The position numbers and the translations under genes were made by a program. Positions 1 to 13,329 of a DNA stretch of 64,000 nucleotides are shown here, in pieces; the stretch's first letter is position 1; each line of letters starts with the position of its first letter. Origin of the DNA: Channallabes apus (Eukaryota; Chordata; Actinopteri; Siluriformes; Clariidae); the NCBI GenBank assembly GCA_030522415.1, contig CM060121.1, positions 15,478,142 to 15,542,141 on the forward strand. Reading direction: 5' to 3'. The notes below the pieces were generated by a model. The model had not been told where the DNA came from and searched no databases. It worked only from the letters and a program-made list of their open reading frames with translations.

Positions 1-147
1 GAAATAAATTGTTATTGCGGTACGACGGTATTTACAATACCGTTACATCCCTAGTGGAAATATTGACTTATTCTGTAATGTGTATTAAATATATTTTTGG
101 CTCATTTGTCTGGATTTTTGCATCATTATGATTGCACACATTCTACA

Positions 148-290
148 TACACCATATATCCAAATGTTTGTGGACATCTGATCATCACACTCATATTTGC
201 TTTGTTGAATATCCAAATCCAAAATAACTGGTGTTAAAATGAGTTGGTCCCCTCTTTGTCGCTAGGACAGGCTCTTCCGTGAAGTCTTCC
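148..290 (+). repeat. Fragment of a short DNA-transposon-like fish repeat
   Basis: The stretch resembles the end of a dispersed non-autonomous Tc1-type fish repeat, judged from general recall of such sequence. No terminal repeats or target duplication can be seen, and an L2-type LINE begins at or just inside its right end. Bases 1-147 show nothing I recognise. Confidence 0.3.
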
Positions 291-1993
291 TTCTTGATTA
301 AAGTCAATCCTTCTTTCTGTCACCTTGATCCTGCCCCTACGTCCCTGCTTTCGGGACGTAATAGGTTATTTCACGGCCTATTTCACTTCTCATTTCTAAA
401 ATCTTGAACACTGGTGTTGTTCCTCTTGAATTAAAAACTGCAGCTGTCACACCAGTCTTAAAGAAACCTGGCCTTGACCCGGCTGATATGGCCAACTACC
501 GACCAATTTCAAATCTTCCGCTACTCTCAAAAATACTTGAAAAAGTTGTTGCTGTTCAACTACAGTCCTATTTGTCATCTCATAATCTGTATGAATGTTT
601 CCAATCCGGTTTTCTCCCTCACCACAGTAGAGAGACAGCGCTTCTTAAGGTTGTCAATGACCTTCTTATGGCTTCTGATGCTGGCTCTGCTAGCATTTTG
701 ATTCTGTTAGATCTTTCTTCTGCATTTGATACTCTCTCTCACAATATTCTCATGTCACGACTCTCTGCTCTTGGTATTTCTGGAACTGCCTTATCTTGGT
801 TCGCTTCTTATCTGTCTGACCGACAACACTATATTACTATCCGCCAGTCTAAATCTTCTACCGCTCTTGTTTCTCATGGTGTTCCACAGGGTTCTATTCT
901 TGGCCCACTACTGTTCATCATCTACATGCTTCCTCTAGGTAAAATCATCTGCCGTCATGGTTTCAGTTTCCACTGTTATGCAGACGACACTCAACTCTAT
1001 ATCAGTTTTCGACACTACCATCCCTTTCCCACTAACTCCATTTCAGATTGTGTTGATGACATAAATGCTTGGATGACTAGTAACCTTCTCAAGCTCAATA
1101 CTGATAAAACTGATTTTTTTACTTGTTGGTTCACCTAAAACCGTTGCAGCTCTCTGTACTGATACTGTTAACATTTCCGGGACCTTGGTTAGATCTTCCA
1201 CCACCGTTAAAAATCTGGGTATAACTTTTGACTCCCATCTTTCCTTTCTGCCTCATATTTCTTCACTTACTAAATCTGCCTTCTATCACCTCCGTAATAT
1301 AGCTCGTCTACGGCCCTTCTTAGACATCAAGGATGCTGAGACACTGGTCCACGCTTTCATTACTTCTCGACTTGACTACTGTAATTCTCTTTTTTATGGT
1401 CTACCAAATACAACATTAAATAAGCTCCAATACATTCAGAACTCTGCTGCTAGGGTCCTCACTTATTCAAAGAAATCCTCCCACATCACTCCCATCCTAC
1501 ACAAACTTCATTGGCTAGCCATTCGCTCCCGCATCCAATACAAGATTCTCCTTATCACCTCCAAAGCACTCCATGGTCTTGCCCCTCCATATATCTCGGA
1601 TCTTATTCATACTTACTCCCCTGCTCGCACACTCCGATCTGCAGATGATGGTCTACTGGTAATTTCTCGTCATAGATTAGCATCATTTGGAGGACGAGCA
1701 TTTAGCATTTCTGCCCCCACACTCTGGAATTCTATTTCCAAACACATCCGTGATCTTTCTTCATTACAGGATTTCAAAACCCACCTTAAAACATATATTT
1801 TCTCGTCCTGTTTTTCCACTCTCTGAATATGTGTTAGATAAATACTACCGGTTTTCATGTTTATCTATATTTTGTTCTGACGTCTTTCAGATGTCTCTTT
1901 CTATGTGTAAGCATTTTTGTTAGTGTAAAGCGACCTTGAGTCTCTTGAAAGGCGCTATATAAAATAAACTTATTAATTATTATTATTATTATT
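276..1993 (+). mobile_element. L2-type LINE, 5' truncated
   Basis: Non-LTR retrotransposon of the CR1/L2 group, cut short at the 5' end. It carries the reverse transcriptase and the C-terminal part of ORF2. It ends with the L2-type 3' motif (AAGCGACCTTGAGT, then GGCGCTATATAAA) followed by an ATT simple repeat at about 1973-1993. It lies in the last visible intron of dhps, opposite to the gene. The endonuclease domain is missing. Confidence 0.85.
404..1826 (+). pseudogene. L2-type LINE reverse transcriptase, broken
   Basis: Encodes the fingers/palm of a non-LTR reverse transcriptase and the region downstream of it. Readable parts are 404-1138 and 1185-1826, in two different frames, so there is a frameshift around 1110-1185 near a run of eight T. 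Visible motifs are the NYRPISNLP block, the LLDLSSAFDT metal-binding block, the GVPQGSILGP block and the catalytic YADD (about residue 193 of the first part). The second part matches the usual tail of L2-type ORF2. Coding similarity continues upstream of 404, so 404 is not a true start. Not expected to be active. Confidence 0.85.
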
Positions 1994-2192
1994 GATTCCC
2001 AAAAGAAATGGCTGTGGAGATTTCTGCCCAGTCACAATTGTATTGGTGAAGTTGGACACTGATTTTGGGGGAGAATGCCTAGAAACTGTCAACATTGTAA
2101 AATTCATATATGGGTGTGATGGTCAGTTTTCCACATACTTTGACCACTAGTCTATCATTCCACTCCTAGTTAAAAGTAAAATCAAATATTAC

Positions 2193-5100
2193 TTTGACAG
2201 GTTTGGCATCCATGCGGATTTTCCCCCAGGAGACAGCCTCATCTGGTCTGGCCCCTGAATCTGAACCATCAAACTCCTGTGCAGTGTTCACGTACACAGC
2301 AAAGTCGGCACCATTTCTCTAAAAGCAGGGTTCAAATAAGATTTTAAAAACCTAAAAAAAAAAACAAAAAAAAAAAAACAACTATCTTGAATTTGAATTT
2401 ATCACATACCATAAGATTAGCATTGGCAATGTGGTGCTTCACAAGTCCTCCTCCCAGGATGATCATACCTGTGCTTTTGGCAAACACAGCTTTACTATTC
2501 ACCCTCCGAATATCTGCATAAAATAACCAAGAAGCAAATAGTGTGATTAAGTTTAAAAATTCTGCAGGATGTTCAGAGAGGCAGTGTCTCTGGTTTCTAT
2601 GGCAAAAACATATAAATGGATGGCAAAAACATATAAAGCCCCATGTTTTGGTATTTGTTTTCAAGCCCAATTAACTTTAGATTAGATGTCTAAATAGGAT
2701 TCTGTACATCAAACAAACTGATTTTTAGATGGACATTTTTTTTTTTTTTTTTAACATTATTCAGCACATATTCAATACAGAAGCGGATTAGGAACATCAA
2801 GTGCCATCTGAAAGCAGAAAAACTAACAAAGAATAATTTGGAAAAATTAAATTCACAGATCCTTTCTCCATGGTAGAAACGGGAGTGTACGCACATACAA
2901 GGCTTTACACTAACCATCAGGAGCTTGTTGACTACTTACTTCCTATTCTATAGTATACAGTGGAACCTCGGATTATGAGTACCGCGGTTTACGAGTGTTC
3001 CGCAAGATGAGCAAAGATTTTAATAAATTTCGACTTGAAAAACGAGCATTGTCTTAGTTTACGAGCACCGAGTATCATGTATCATAAGCGCTTCTTGTTT
3101 TGACGCCGAGCGTCACGTCATCACAACTGTGCCAATGGTTTTTCTCTCTCTTGCGCTGCGGAATTGTAGGTAATCGTCTACCCTGCTGGGTGAATACACA
3201 CACGCGCTGTTCCCAAACAAACACAGCAACTCTTATCTGTCGCGATTGTTTTCAGGTCAATTTGTTTTTTGTTGTTTTACTTTACAGCAGTGATTGTTAG
3301 TATGCGCTCACGCGAGTATGACTAGCGAATTTTTTAAACGTTTTTAAAAACTGTCTCTCCATTAATGTGCGTGTGTGTGTGTGTGCACGCACATTTTACA
3401 CACACACACACACACACACAGAGAGCACCTGCATGCACAAACGGAAACACTTATCTGTCAGAATTAATTTTTACGTTTTTTTTAAAGGTAAAGTGCAGGT
3501 TAATTTGTTTTATTTTTACTTTATATTTTGTGGTAATTATTTTTATGTATTTATTTTTTTGGGCTGTAGAATGAATAATTTGAGTTTCCATTATTTCCTA
3601 TGGGAAAATTTAATTTGGTTTACGAGTGTTTTGGAAAACGAGCCGCTTCCGGAACGAATTATGCTTGTAATCCGAGGTGCCACTGTATTACATAAAAATG
3701 AAGCAATTTCGCTCAGTTTATCATATGACCAGTTTTTACAATCCTTGTAGTGTTGCATGTAACTTGGATTTTCTGTTTCACAATCTGATGGAATGGTGGT
3801 GGCATCTTCATGGTTGTCCTCAATGTACTGATTAACACACTTCACCTCCAGAGGGTACAGCAGTGAAGTCTTTTAGAAGCCAAGGTGTTGACTTGGATAT
3901 AAATACGATCTGGTATCAAAAAGGTTTCGACACTGGTTTTGTAACATAGCAACAAGTGGCAGGACAAGGCTACACTAACAGTCACAGGGAGCACCGACCC
4001 TCGACGACAAGAGATCATGAAGACCTTGACAGAAGAGATCATAACTCGATCCTTGAAAATGTCAAAACCATTCGCCAACTTTTGCACGATGATCGTTGAA
4101 GAACAAATCGTCAACTTTGCTGCTGCTTTGCTGAAGTAAGCAAAAATAGCTGGAAAGATCCAGAAATACTTTTAGCTGTTTTTGGAAGTTTGGATATGAA
4201 GCCTTGAAACTGCCAGGCACCCAGAAAACCTCTGAATTCCTGCCTTCCACATAGAGATGCCAATAAAATGGTTGCCCAGTATATATGTATGCTCCAGTTT
4301 CTACTGTGATGAGTGTGACCACACTGTTTGAACGCATTTGTACTAACTGTAGAGAAAATAGCATTTTTAATCACTATTTAACTACTGCAACATTAAAAAG
4401 TGTTAGAATTAGGTTTATTATTTTTAGTAGTATTTTTAGATAAAAAAAAAAAAAAAGTGTAGTTTTTAATTGCTTTTGAACAAATATATCTGGTGGCATT
4501 CATAATAAATATAACTAATATATTTAAAATATCAACTTTAACTGCTGTATATACTTGTCAACTGTTAGCCAAGTATTGTTATTCCAATTATTGAACTCAT
4601 GAACTTAACATTCTACTTTTAAATTTACAAAGTGCTGTGATAACCTCACCCGAAATGCAGAGCTCAAAGGCAAAATGCATAAAGGTGAACTGGATTCATT
4701 CACTTTGCAAAAGCTTAAGAAATACAAATATTATCTTTAAACTGCGCACCCTCCACAATGTCCAAGACCAGTCCCGGGTTCTTATAGGAATGAAAGTAAA
4801 TCATGTCACCCAATGAACCATCTGTGAGGGCAGGACTAAAAATTGGAATGTCATTCTGCAGGAAAAAAGGGAGAAAGTTAGTACGTCTAACATTTTAAAT
4901 TTTTTTTACAATTGTACCAATGCAATTAACTGTATCTTGCAATATCACTGATCTACAAGTATCCTAGTAGAATAGTAAAGCATTATAAACGGCACAGATT
5001 AACCAAAGTGAAAATGTGTTTTAGTCAACATTTTACCTTGTAAGCCCAGTAACAGACCGAGTCAGGATTGTTGATTTCTTTGCCTAGTCTCTGGATCATT

Positions 5101-8100
5101 TTTGAGGGAGTCCAACTTGTGCCCTAAGCATAAAACAGCATGCATTTAGACTCATTAAAAAAAAAAAAAAGCTTGGTTACTGCCTGTGTGGGGTTTCAGA
5201 AGTATGTGTGTGGACAGATTTTGACTGCAGTATAATCAGTATAAATCAGTTACTGATGAAAGAATGAAAAAAGTTAATGGGTTACAGAATTATAGCCGAC
5301 TTCTAATCGGCCTTCCAATATTTTAGCGATGTACCGTAATTGGACCATCAGTCCATGAAAAGTCAATGAGATTTATGCATATGTATTGGAGGCAGAGAGA
5401 GAGAGAGAGAGTGAGGGAGGGAGTGCATGTTGTGATGTGAACATTTTCCAGATTATAAAAAGACTTTCCAACCTCTGTTTTCTGCTCCAACACCATCTGG
5501 TCCAGGATGGGCATCAGCCAGTCCTCAAACTTGCAGTAGTTGTCATTAGGGACCAGCAGGTTGCCAATTCTAAAATGAGAAATTCCTGCTAAAATCAGGC
5601 CCAATGAAGTAGCAAAGCTTTCAGGTGCAATGTGTTAACATTGGAATATTATGTTGCTTGTAACTAATGACATTAATGAAGGTTAGCAGTATTGGTAATG
5701 TAAATGATGACGAATACATCCCCCGTCCAGTTTCTCCCTAATTTAACCCTTGTCCACAACTACACTTTCTATCAAGTTTCATCCACATGCCTTTAATCCA
5801 CACAAACTCCATTTAAGTTACTGAGAACAGAACTTTTGGAAAACCTGTTTTAACATTTTTTACAGAATTTAAACATTTTCAGTGATGTGTGGAAATATCT
5901 CCTGTGTTTGATGCTAGAGTGCGATATACGTAATAACTTTCAACATTACCGAGTGTCTAATATGGCTTTGAAGTGTGTTAATCCTGATAAGACAGAAGTT
6001 CTAGTCATAGGGCCGCATGCAGTTAGAAGCAAGATTTTAGATCACACTGTAACTTTAGATGGCCTTTCTGTTCCATCAAGTGCAACAGTAACAGACCTCG
6101 GTATGATTATAGATTCTAGTCTTTCATTTGAAGCTCATGTAGAAAGTATCACCAGGATAGCATTCTTTCACCTCAGAAATATTGGCAAGTTAAGGAATAT
6201 ATTGTCACGCATAAATATATTGTCATGCAGAAAAACTAGTTCATGCTTTTATCATCTCTAGGATGGACTACTGTAACGCCTTGTTCAACTACAGTAGGTG
6301 CATAAACAAGCTTCAGTTAGTCCAGAATGCAGCAGCGAGAGTCCCAGAGAGGCCCTTAGAACCAGAAGATACGAGCACATTACCCCTATCTTTTCTTCAC
6401 TTCATTGGCTCCCTGTGAAATTTTGCATTGATGTTAAAAACCACTTTTGACATATAAAGCATATTAAATGGTCTCGCGCCGCAGTACCTGAGAGAACTGC
6501 TAGTGTCTTACGATCCACCACACCTACTTCGATCAAAGGATGCAGGTAGCTTGTCAGTACCATGTGTTATGAAAACTACAGCAGGGGGCAGGGCTTTTTC
6601 TTACAAAGCCCAAAAAGGTTTGGAATAGCATTCCAAATAGTGTTTGGGACTTGCAAACATTGTTTAAGTCTAGGCAAAAAACCTATCTATTGAATCAAGC
6701 ATTTTTGTAAACAGATTTGCCTTAGGTAAAGGAGCAGGACTCATTGACGTGGAGTATAGGGTGAACTGGTATGTTTAGATGCTGTCTTCCCTACTCTCAT
6801 TGATCACTCAGGTTTGTTGACGGTGAGGTGATGGTTTGCTTTACATCTCAGGGAGCCCTCATGTCTGTTTCCTTCTGGCTCTCCCTTTTAGTTATGCTAT
6901 TATAGTTAGTCTTGCCGGAGTGCCTACTGGACTCCCTGCATTCATACAATATGACTTCACCCAAATGAGGATGGGTTCCCTGTTGAATCTGGTTCCTCTC
7001 AAGGTTTCTTCCTATTGCCATCTCAGGGAGTTTTTCCTTGTTCACTCATCAGGGACTATCTGTCCATTTTGATTCATACACATTCACATTCCATACAAAC
7101 TTAAATAATTCTTCTGATTGAGTGACAATGACAATTGTTAAAAGTGCTATACAAATACAACTGAATTTAAGTTAGAATTACATCCCCATGTGTTGGTTTG
7201 GCATGCTTTGACAGTTTATAATTTATTTATAATTAAAATTTTACATCCTAGTGAGTGTGCATATACGATTTATATCTCCCATTGCATTGAAACAAACCTA
7301 CTGCTATGACAATGTGTTGGAATGCTTGACATGGCTGTTACAGAAATTATTGGAAGAAAACCTGCCAATTATCAAAAAATGATCCACTCATTTATCATGT
7401 AAATATAAAAAAAAAAATCAACTTGGAAATCTTTGGTTTTTAATTCATCAATGTAAGCCCAGTTATATTGACTGAAAAAAATATTTTTAATGTGACACAA
7501 TCCCTTTCAAGTGGTCTAGTTCAGAAACAAGTAGAATGTAAAGAAAAACAGATAGAAAATATTAAAGTTTTGAAATCATAAATGTTTTTTGTACTGACGT
7601 AATGAAGTCATAAAATAAATATGTACAGTATGACAAAGTTGTACCAAAAGAAAAAAAACTGAGATGCCCAAGACTATGTACAGTGCACAGCTGTACATCA
7701 TGTACAAACCGGATTCCCAAAAAGTTGGGACACTAAACAAATTGTGAATAAAAGCTGAATGCAATGATGTGGAGATGGCAAATGTCAATATTTTATTCAG
7801 AATAGAACATAAATTACGGAACAAAAGTTTAAACTGAGAAAATGTATCATTTTAAGGGAAAAATATGCTGATTCCAAATTTCACGGTGTCAACAAATCCC
7901 AAAAAAGTTGGGACAAGTAGCAATAAGAGGCTGGAAAAAGTAAATTTGAGCATAACGAAGACCAATTAACAGTAATTAGGTTAATTGGCAACATGATTGG
8001 GTATAAAAAGAGCTTCTCAGAGTGGCAGTGTCTCTCAGAAGCCAAGATGGGTAGAGGATCACCAATTCCCACAATATTGCGCAGAAAGATAGTGGAGCAA

Positions 8101-10394
8101 TATCAGAAAGGTGTCACCCAACGAAAAATTGCAAAGACTTGCAGTTATCATCATCAACTGTGCATAATATCATCCGAAGATTCAGAGAATCTGGAACAAT
8201 CTCTGTGCGTAAGGGTCAAGGGCGTAAAACCATACTGGATGCCCGTGATCTCCGGGCCCTTAAACGACACTGCACCACAAACAGGAATGCTACTGTAAAG
8301 GAAATCACAGAATGGGCTCAGGAATACTTCCAGAAACCATCATCAGTGAACACAATCCACCGTGCCATCCGCCGTTGCCAGCTGAAACTCTACAGTGCAA
8401 AGAAGAAGCCATTTCTAAGCAAGATCCACAAGCACAGGCGTTTTCATTGGGCCAGGGATCATTTAAAATGGAGTGTGGCAAAATGGAAGACTGTTCTGTG
8501 GTCAGACGAGTCACGATTCAAAGTTCTTGTTGGAAATGTGGGACGCCATGTCATCCGGACCAAAGAGGACAAGGACAACCCAAGTTGTTATCAACGCTTA
8601 GTTCAGAAGCCTGCATCTCTGATGGTATGGGGTTGCATGAGTGCGTGTGGCATGGGCAGCTTGCATGTCTGGAAAGGCACCATCAATGCAGAAAAATATA
8701 TTCAGCTTCTAGAACAACATCTAGTCATCTCTTTCAGGGAAGACCCTGCATTTTTCAACAAGATAATGCCAGACCACATTCTGCATCAATCACAACATCA
8801 TGGCTGTGTAGGAGAAGGATCCAGGTACTGAAATGGCCAGTCTGCAGTCCAGATCTTTGCCCTATAGAGAACATTTGGCGCATCATAAAGAGGAAGGTGC
8901 GACAAAGAAGGCCCAAGACGATTGAACAGTTAGAGGCCTGTATTAGACAAGAATGGGAGAGCATTCCTATTTCTAAACTTGAGAAACTGGTCTCCTCGGT
9001 CCCCAGACGTCTGTTGAGTGTTGTAAGAAGAAGGGGAGATGCCACACAGTGGTGAAAATGGCCTTGTCCCAACTTTTTTGGGATTTGTTGACACCATGAC
9101 ATTTTGATTCACCATATTTTTCCCTTAAAATGATAAATTTTCTCAGTTTAAACTTTTGTTCCGTGATTTATGTTCTATTCTGAATAAAATATTGACATTT
9201 GCCATCTCCACATCATTGCATTCAGTTTTTATTCACAATTTGTTTAGTGTCCCAACTTTTTTGGGATCCGGTTTGTAGAATAACAACAGACCTTTGGCTC
9301 ATGCTTAATCAAGCTTGTCAGGTGGCAACTAGGTCCTGGCAAATAAATCTATTATTTAGTTAATTTCTCACCTGTTAATGGCTCTCTGTCGTAGTTCTTT
9401 TCCTGGAAGGCTAAACTCACCCAGATAGGTGGGAGCCAAACATTTAATAAGATCTTCCTCAATCCCTCCTGCTGTTGTCACTACCACATCCACCTGCATT
9501 ACCACACAGAATAGCAAGGTGATGAGCAAAAACAGAGATTAATCTAAATAGATAACTTAAAAAAAATAAAAAATAAAAAACTGTTTCCTACCATTTTATG
9601 TTGGACTAGGTAGCGGATGGTCTCACGGACACCGGAGCTGATGAGGTTGGATGTATAGCCTAAGAAGATGGTGCATCCTTTTTGCTGAGATTCACAGGTG
9701 TGTTCCTGCTCCTCCACCGGCTCTAGTCGTCTGGCAATCTTAAAAAAAAATATGACATATCACAATAAAAACATTAATCAGCCCTTCCTAAACGACATTA
9801 CTGAATGGCAGTCACATATACATGCTTACTTTGTTTAGATAATTTGTTCTTCATTAAAAAAAAAAAAATGTAATGAAGTATATCGGGGCCGCTCAGTGAT
9901 TAAGGCTTTGAATACGGATTGAAAGATCCCAGGTTCAAACCCCAGCACCACAGTTAGGCCCTTGAGCAAGGCCTTACCCCTCAATTGCTCAGATGTATAA
10001 TGAGATACAATTTAAGTCACTCTGAATAAGGGCATCTGCCAAATGTTGTAAATGAAATCATGTCAAACATCTTTTAATGATATTAAATTATCCATTTTAT
10101 TTTTTTAAGATGCTTGTGTATCAAATACGGTTTTGCAAAGAGAAGATAAACCAAGCAGTTACAAGCAAAGAGGAAAAATTAAAAACTTTTTAAACTCACC
10201 ATTTTATTGATCTCCTGTACAGCCATGGCAAAACTGCTAGCCTGGAAACCTGTGGTGAGGTAGGACTGCAGCAGAGCTCTGTGGTCGACTCCCTGATTAA
10301 AATCATAACCTCTGATCTGCGGCATGTCTTCTGGGAGAGAGCCACTCTCTTTCAAAACAGCATCTCGAGCAATGGAGGGGAGCTGATCTGCCAT
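2193..10394 (-). CDS. dhps: Deoxyhypusine synthase, eight coding exons, 3' end outside window
   Basis: NAD-dependent cytosolic enzyme that moves the aminobutyl group of spermidine onto one lysine of eIF5A, the first step of hypusine formation. Coding exons on the minus strand: 10200-10394, 9592-9738, 9372-9493, 5473-5569, 5037-5123, 4750-4855, 2410-2513 and 2193-2318. All have GT-AG borders and phases that join to 328 codons. The exon at 10200 starts at 10399 after an acceptor; the ATG at 10394 is the first in frame. Recognisable blocks include [58 protein letters not shown] and [15 protein letters not shown]. The catalytic lysine is in EAVSWGK, residue 319 here (329 in human). The human protein has 369 residues, so about 36 C-terminal residues lie beyond the left edge. 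Introns contain a Tigger-like MITE, a LINE piece, a complete Tc1 element and a SINE. Confidence 0.97.
2958..3685. mobile_element. Tigger/pogo-like MITE, copy 1
   Basis: Non-autonomous DNA transposon with terminal inverted repeats reading CAGTGGAACCTCGGATTA at the left and its near complement at the right, flanked by TA on both sides (2956-2957 and 3686-3687). The ends resemble pogo/Tigger termini. No transposase is present. The middle holds GT and CA runs (about 3365-3420). It lies in a dhps intron. A second copy is at 56177-56951. Confidence 0.8.
3690..4745. other. dhps intron sequence, nothing identified
   Basis: Intron between the exons at 2410-2513 and 4750-4855. Open frames here have no family features. 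The 3840-4370 stretch has a mixed composition that could be an old transposon relic, but I could not place it. Confidence 0.4.
5960..7170 (+). mobile_element. LINE fragment (L2-type), 3' part with 3' UTR
   Basis: Degraded end of a non-LTR element in a dhps intron. The frame 5887-6261 and pieces after it read as the C-terminal ORF2 region (for example [15 protein letters not shown] and [11 protein letters not shown]), with stops and shifts. The 3' UTR contains GGTTCCTCTCAAGGTTTCTT and ends with GCTATACAAATACAACTGAAT. The same 3' UTR is found at 14441-15318, so both belong to one family. Confidence 0.75.
7705..9275 (+). mobile_element. Tc1-like transposon, complete with long inverted ends
   Basis: A 1571-bp Tc1/mariner element flanked by TA (7703-7704 and 9276-9277). 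The outer ends read CAAACCGGATTCCCAAAAAG and its complement. The inverted repeats are about 210 bp each (roughly 7705-7917 and 9064-9275), with the motif CCCAAAAAAGTTGGGACA near the inner edge of each arm. It sits inside the dhps intron between exons 9372-9493 and 5473-5569, opposite to the gene. The internal transposase is frameshifted. Confidence 0.93.
8047..9055 (+). pseudogene. Tc1-like transposase, two frameshifts
   Basis: Cut-and-paste transposase of the Tc1 group. The N-terminal helix-turn-helix starts with [20 protein letters not shown] at 8047. A frame change near 8140 leads to the part ending at 8831, which carries the first catalytic aspartate in [10 protein letters not shown] second change near 8745-8760 leads to the part with QQDNARPH and PIENIW, ending with TGA at 9053. 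The second aspartate and the glutamate are separated by 34 residues, the DD34E spacing. Both breaks are single-base shifts, so the copy is young but not directly coding. Confidence 0.92.
9885..10060 (+). repeat. tRNA-derived SINE
   Basis: A degraded tRNA-like head with the box B word GGTTCAAACCCC at about 9933, then CCCTTGAGCAAGGCC, and the frequent fish tail AGTCACTCTGAATAAGGGCATCTGCC. It lies in the dhps intron between exons 10200-10394 and 9592-9738, antisense to the gene. Confidence 0.8.
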
Positions 10395-10419
10395 ATTCAC
10401 TGGAAGGGAAGAAGAAACT

Positions 10420-11690
10420 CGACCATGTAGTAAACAAACAATTTAAATATAACAGATTAAAAATTATTCCCACATTGATCACTTGATTTACAAATATGGT
10501 CGTGAGAGAATATATAAATAAATAAATGTCCTCTTTTGTTTTGATAATTTATGATATTTTTGTAATGAATATTGCCTTAAGGACAAAAGATAGATTGTGT
10601 GCTCTCATTTTGAAATGTTACCAGTACACACATTAAGACTGTACATGCACATTTTTGCACTGTACATTAATCTGTATGTCTCAGTCATACCTATGCCTAA
10701 TAATATAGTATAGTACATAAGGTAAGGTTGCATTTGCAGAGCTCATGAATCCTTATTTTCCATTGGATGGACTACTGGACTTCGAGTTGCACTGTGTGTG
10801 TGGAATGCTCTTACTTTTACTACATAACTATGATTTCTACTGTTAAGTTTTGTTTTGTAATAATGTGTTTAGCAGTTCTTAATCGAGTTACAGTCTTTTC
10901 AGACCTCCTAAATTGTTCTCATTGGTTGATGCAGGAAAATAATTTGATCCTTCAAATATACCAACTTTTTTGTTCGGCATTGTATATCAGAGATGTTTGC
11001 CAGTAATAAAACCCAAGTCCAAGTCAAGTCTCGATATCTCTTGTAAATAACAGTAACATCTCTGATTCTAACATACACTAAAAAAAACCTGTCTGGGTTG
11101 TACAGTATTTGATGTCACTCCAGTTTCAATAATAAACTTCCTGTGTTTGTTGTCTGTTGCAACCACATACAGCGCTCCTGTATACCTGACTGACTGACGG
11201 TTTCTGTTGAAAAGCTGACGACAGTCATCATTTTAATTAGGGTTACACAATTTAATAAAAAAGAATAAATAATGAAAAGAAAAAAAAATATCACTTTACT
11301 ATCATTTAGATATATCTTGCTATTGCTATGTAAGTGTATGTATGTCGACAATGCTAAACAGTATATTCAATTTATCTAGGCTATCAGCAAATAATGGCAC
11401 AAATGATCAGAGGATGTTTGTTAAATTACACTTTAAAATTTAAGTGTTACACAAATTACAATGTTACACAAATTCCTGACTATACATGCCTTACTGGTAA
11501 TAAAGAGCAGCCTTTTGCAATTAGATAATTGCACTGGTTCATAACACAATTTAAATGTTTATGTGATTAATTGTGCAGCACTACTTTTACTCAAAGTAAT
11601 CCAAGTAAATTAAACAACTTCTGCCAATGCAGCTTGCTGTTTACAAAAAGACTGACCAGACTACCTTAGCAATACACACTACACAATCAA
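10420..11690. other. dhps first-intron sequence, nothing identified
   Basis: Part of the roughly 2.5 kb intron between the 5' UTR exon at 12921-13051 and the first coding exon. AT-rich, with short open frames only. No gene or clear repeat seen. Confidence 0.4.
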
Positions 11691-12790
11691 AAAAATGTCA
11701 TACACTCTACTGTTTTGTTTGACTGCCTCTTGCTTTGATTACGACGTACATCTGTCATGCAAAAGGCTTATGCAATTTCACAATATTTATTTCCGTCCAA
11801 ACTTCCATTGCATAATTGCACTGATAATGGGAGCGTCAGAACACTGCATAAAGTCTTTTCTAGCACATCCCAAAGATTCTGAATGGGATTTGGACTCAGT
11901 GGTGGCTAATCCATGTGTGAAAATGATGTCTCATGCTCCTTGAATCACTTTTTCACAATTTAAGCTTGATGAATCCTGGCAGTGTCAATCGGACCACATT
12001 TCTTCCTCGAAGATGATGGGACAGCACAATCCATTCAGGTTTTAATAATGCATTGAATAACTCTTAAAGAAATCAGAAGCAACTCACTGCATCAGTTAGG
12101 GTTAAATAACTTGATGCCAGGTTAATGCCATCTGATAATTCTGAAAATCAGTGGAAGGCCCTTAACAGTTGGTTAGTTAAACTAAGGTGTTTTTTTTGGG
12201 AGTGGGAAGAATATTTAAACTAGAGATGTTAAATTATTATTCTTCCTTCTGAATCTAAATGCTTGAAATATCACCCAAAATATTTCCGAACAGATTAACA
12301 ATTTCAATCACAAAATAAATAAATTCTGAAAATACACTGATTAACCCTATATATCTTTAAATAAAATATGTTCTTTCAGCAGTTTTTCAGCTGCTCCAGT
12401 AAATATACAGACGTGTTATTTGAATAAGCCAATATTTTAGATTTTTCTTTTAACTTTCGATGATGTCACTTTTATTGCACAGGTATAAAAACGAATATAA
12501 AATCCACTTGAAATGGATAGGTTTAACCCAAACGCCCCAAAAACAAAACAACCAGGTCTTTGTTTTCTTTGCTTGATGCAGGGCAGTAATTCAACCCATC
12601 TGAAACAGATAAACATCTTTTCCACATATTACATGGTTGTTAAGAACTGAGAAGGTACTCACTGCATCAGTTAGGGTTAAATAACTTGATGACAAATGAA
12701 ACATATTAATCACTGCAGTAATAATTATCCAACAGAAGGGTCTTATCTTACTTAGTTCAATACAGGTTGGAAGTTTATTTTTTCTCCAGT
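11690..12790. repeat. Transposon relics with a duplicated 34-bp word
   Basis: The parts 11690-12230 and 12657-12790 look like pieces of an old Tc1-type fish element. The word CTCACTGCATCAGTTAGGGT followed by TAAATAACTTGATG occurs at about 12086-12120 and again at about 12658-12692, so two partial copies lie head to tail with other sequence between them. No open transposase remains. Confidence 0.4.
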
Positions 12791-12920
12791 GATCATTAAG
12801 GTTATACAGAAATTAAACAATATTTGATTTATGTCATAGTTTTGTTTACACAAGTTGATCTGCTAGTTGTATTAATAGTATTATAGGCTAGATCCTTAGT
12901 CATCAAAATGAGCAACTTAC

Positions 12921-13320
12921 CTGAGGCTCTGCAAGCAAGTCTTCAATGAAGCTGGTGTTATATCTGCTGAGACGAGCCTTGTTTAAAGCTGCCAGTCTGT
13001 GCCACACCCTGGAGAAGGTCAGCTTTCAGATCAACCAAGGTCCTTTAGATCCTAAGTAATGTGAGAGAAGCATTTATCACAGTCATTTAGCTGCACTTAC
13101 CACAAGGCTAAAAGCTAACAGCACTGTAACGTGGCTATGGTTGCTAGCTAAACTTTTCAGACTAATTTAAAATACCTTATTAAACAACGCAAACATGGCA
13201 GGATTATTAAAATCATTTCTGTAAGAACGTACCTTCATTCACTGAAGCTGAAACTGAATTATGAGTCTCAGAGACACAAGTAGCTACAACTCACATGTTT
13301 TGCTGCGTCTCGAGTGAGTC
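12921..13320 (-). other. dhps: dhps 5' UTR exons and probable promoter side
   Basis: Two non-coding exons are predicted upstream of the dhps start. The exon 12921-13051 has the acceptor CATTACTTAG and the donor CAG/GTAAGT, and contains stops in all useful frames. The outer exon ends at 13233 with donor AAG/GTACGT and reaches to about 13320, where transcription should begin. The exact start site cannot be read. Confidence 0.6.
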
Positions 13321-13329
13321 TACGGCAAC

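Noticed and set aside
3365..3425. Cysteine/histidine-rich peptide (CVCVCV, HTHTHT)
   Set aside because: Product of GT and CA simple repeats inside a MITE.
8312..8760. First half of the long plus-strand frame at 8312-9055 as a separate gene
   Set aside because: Up to about 8750 it is the out-of-frame reading of the Tc1 transposase; only its second half is real transposase.
10395..10400. Two extra N-terminal residues for dhps
   Set aside because: They would use a GTG at 10400 that includes the last intron base; the first true ATG is 10394.
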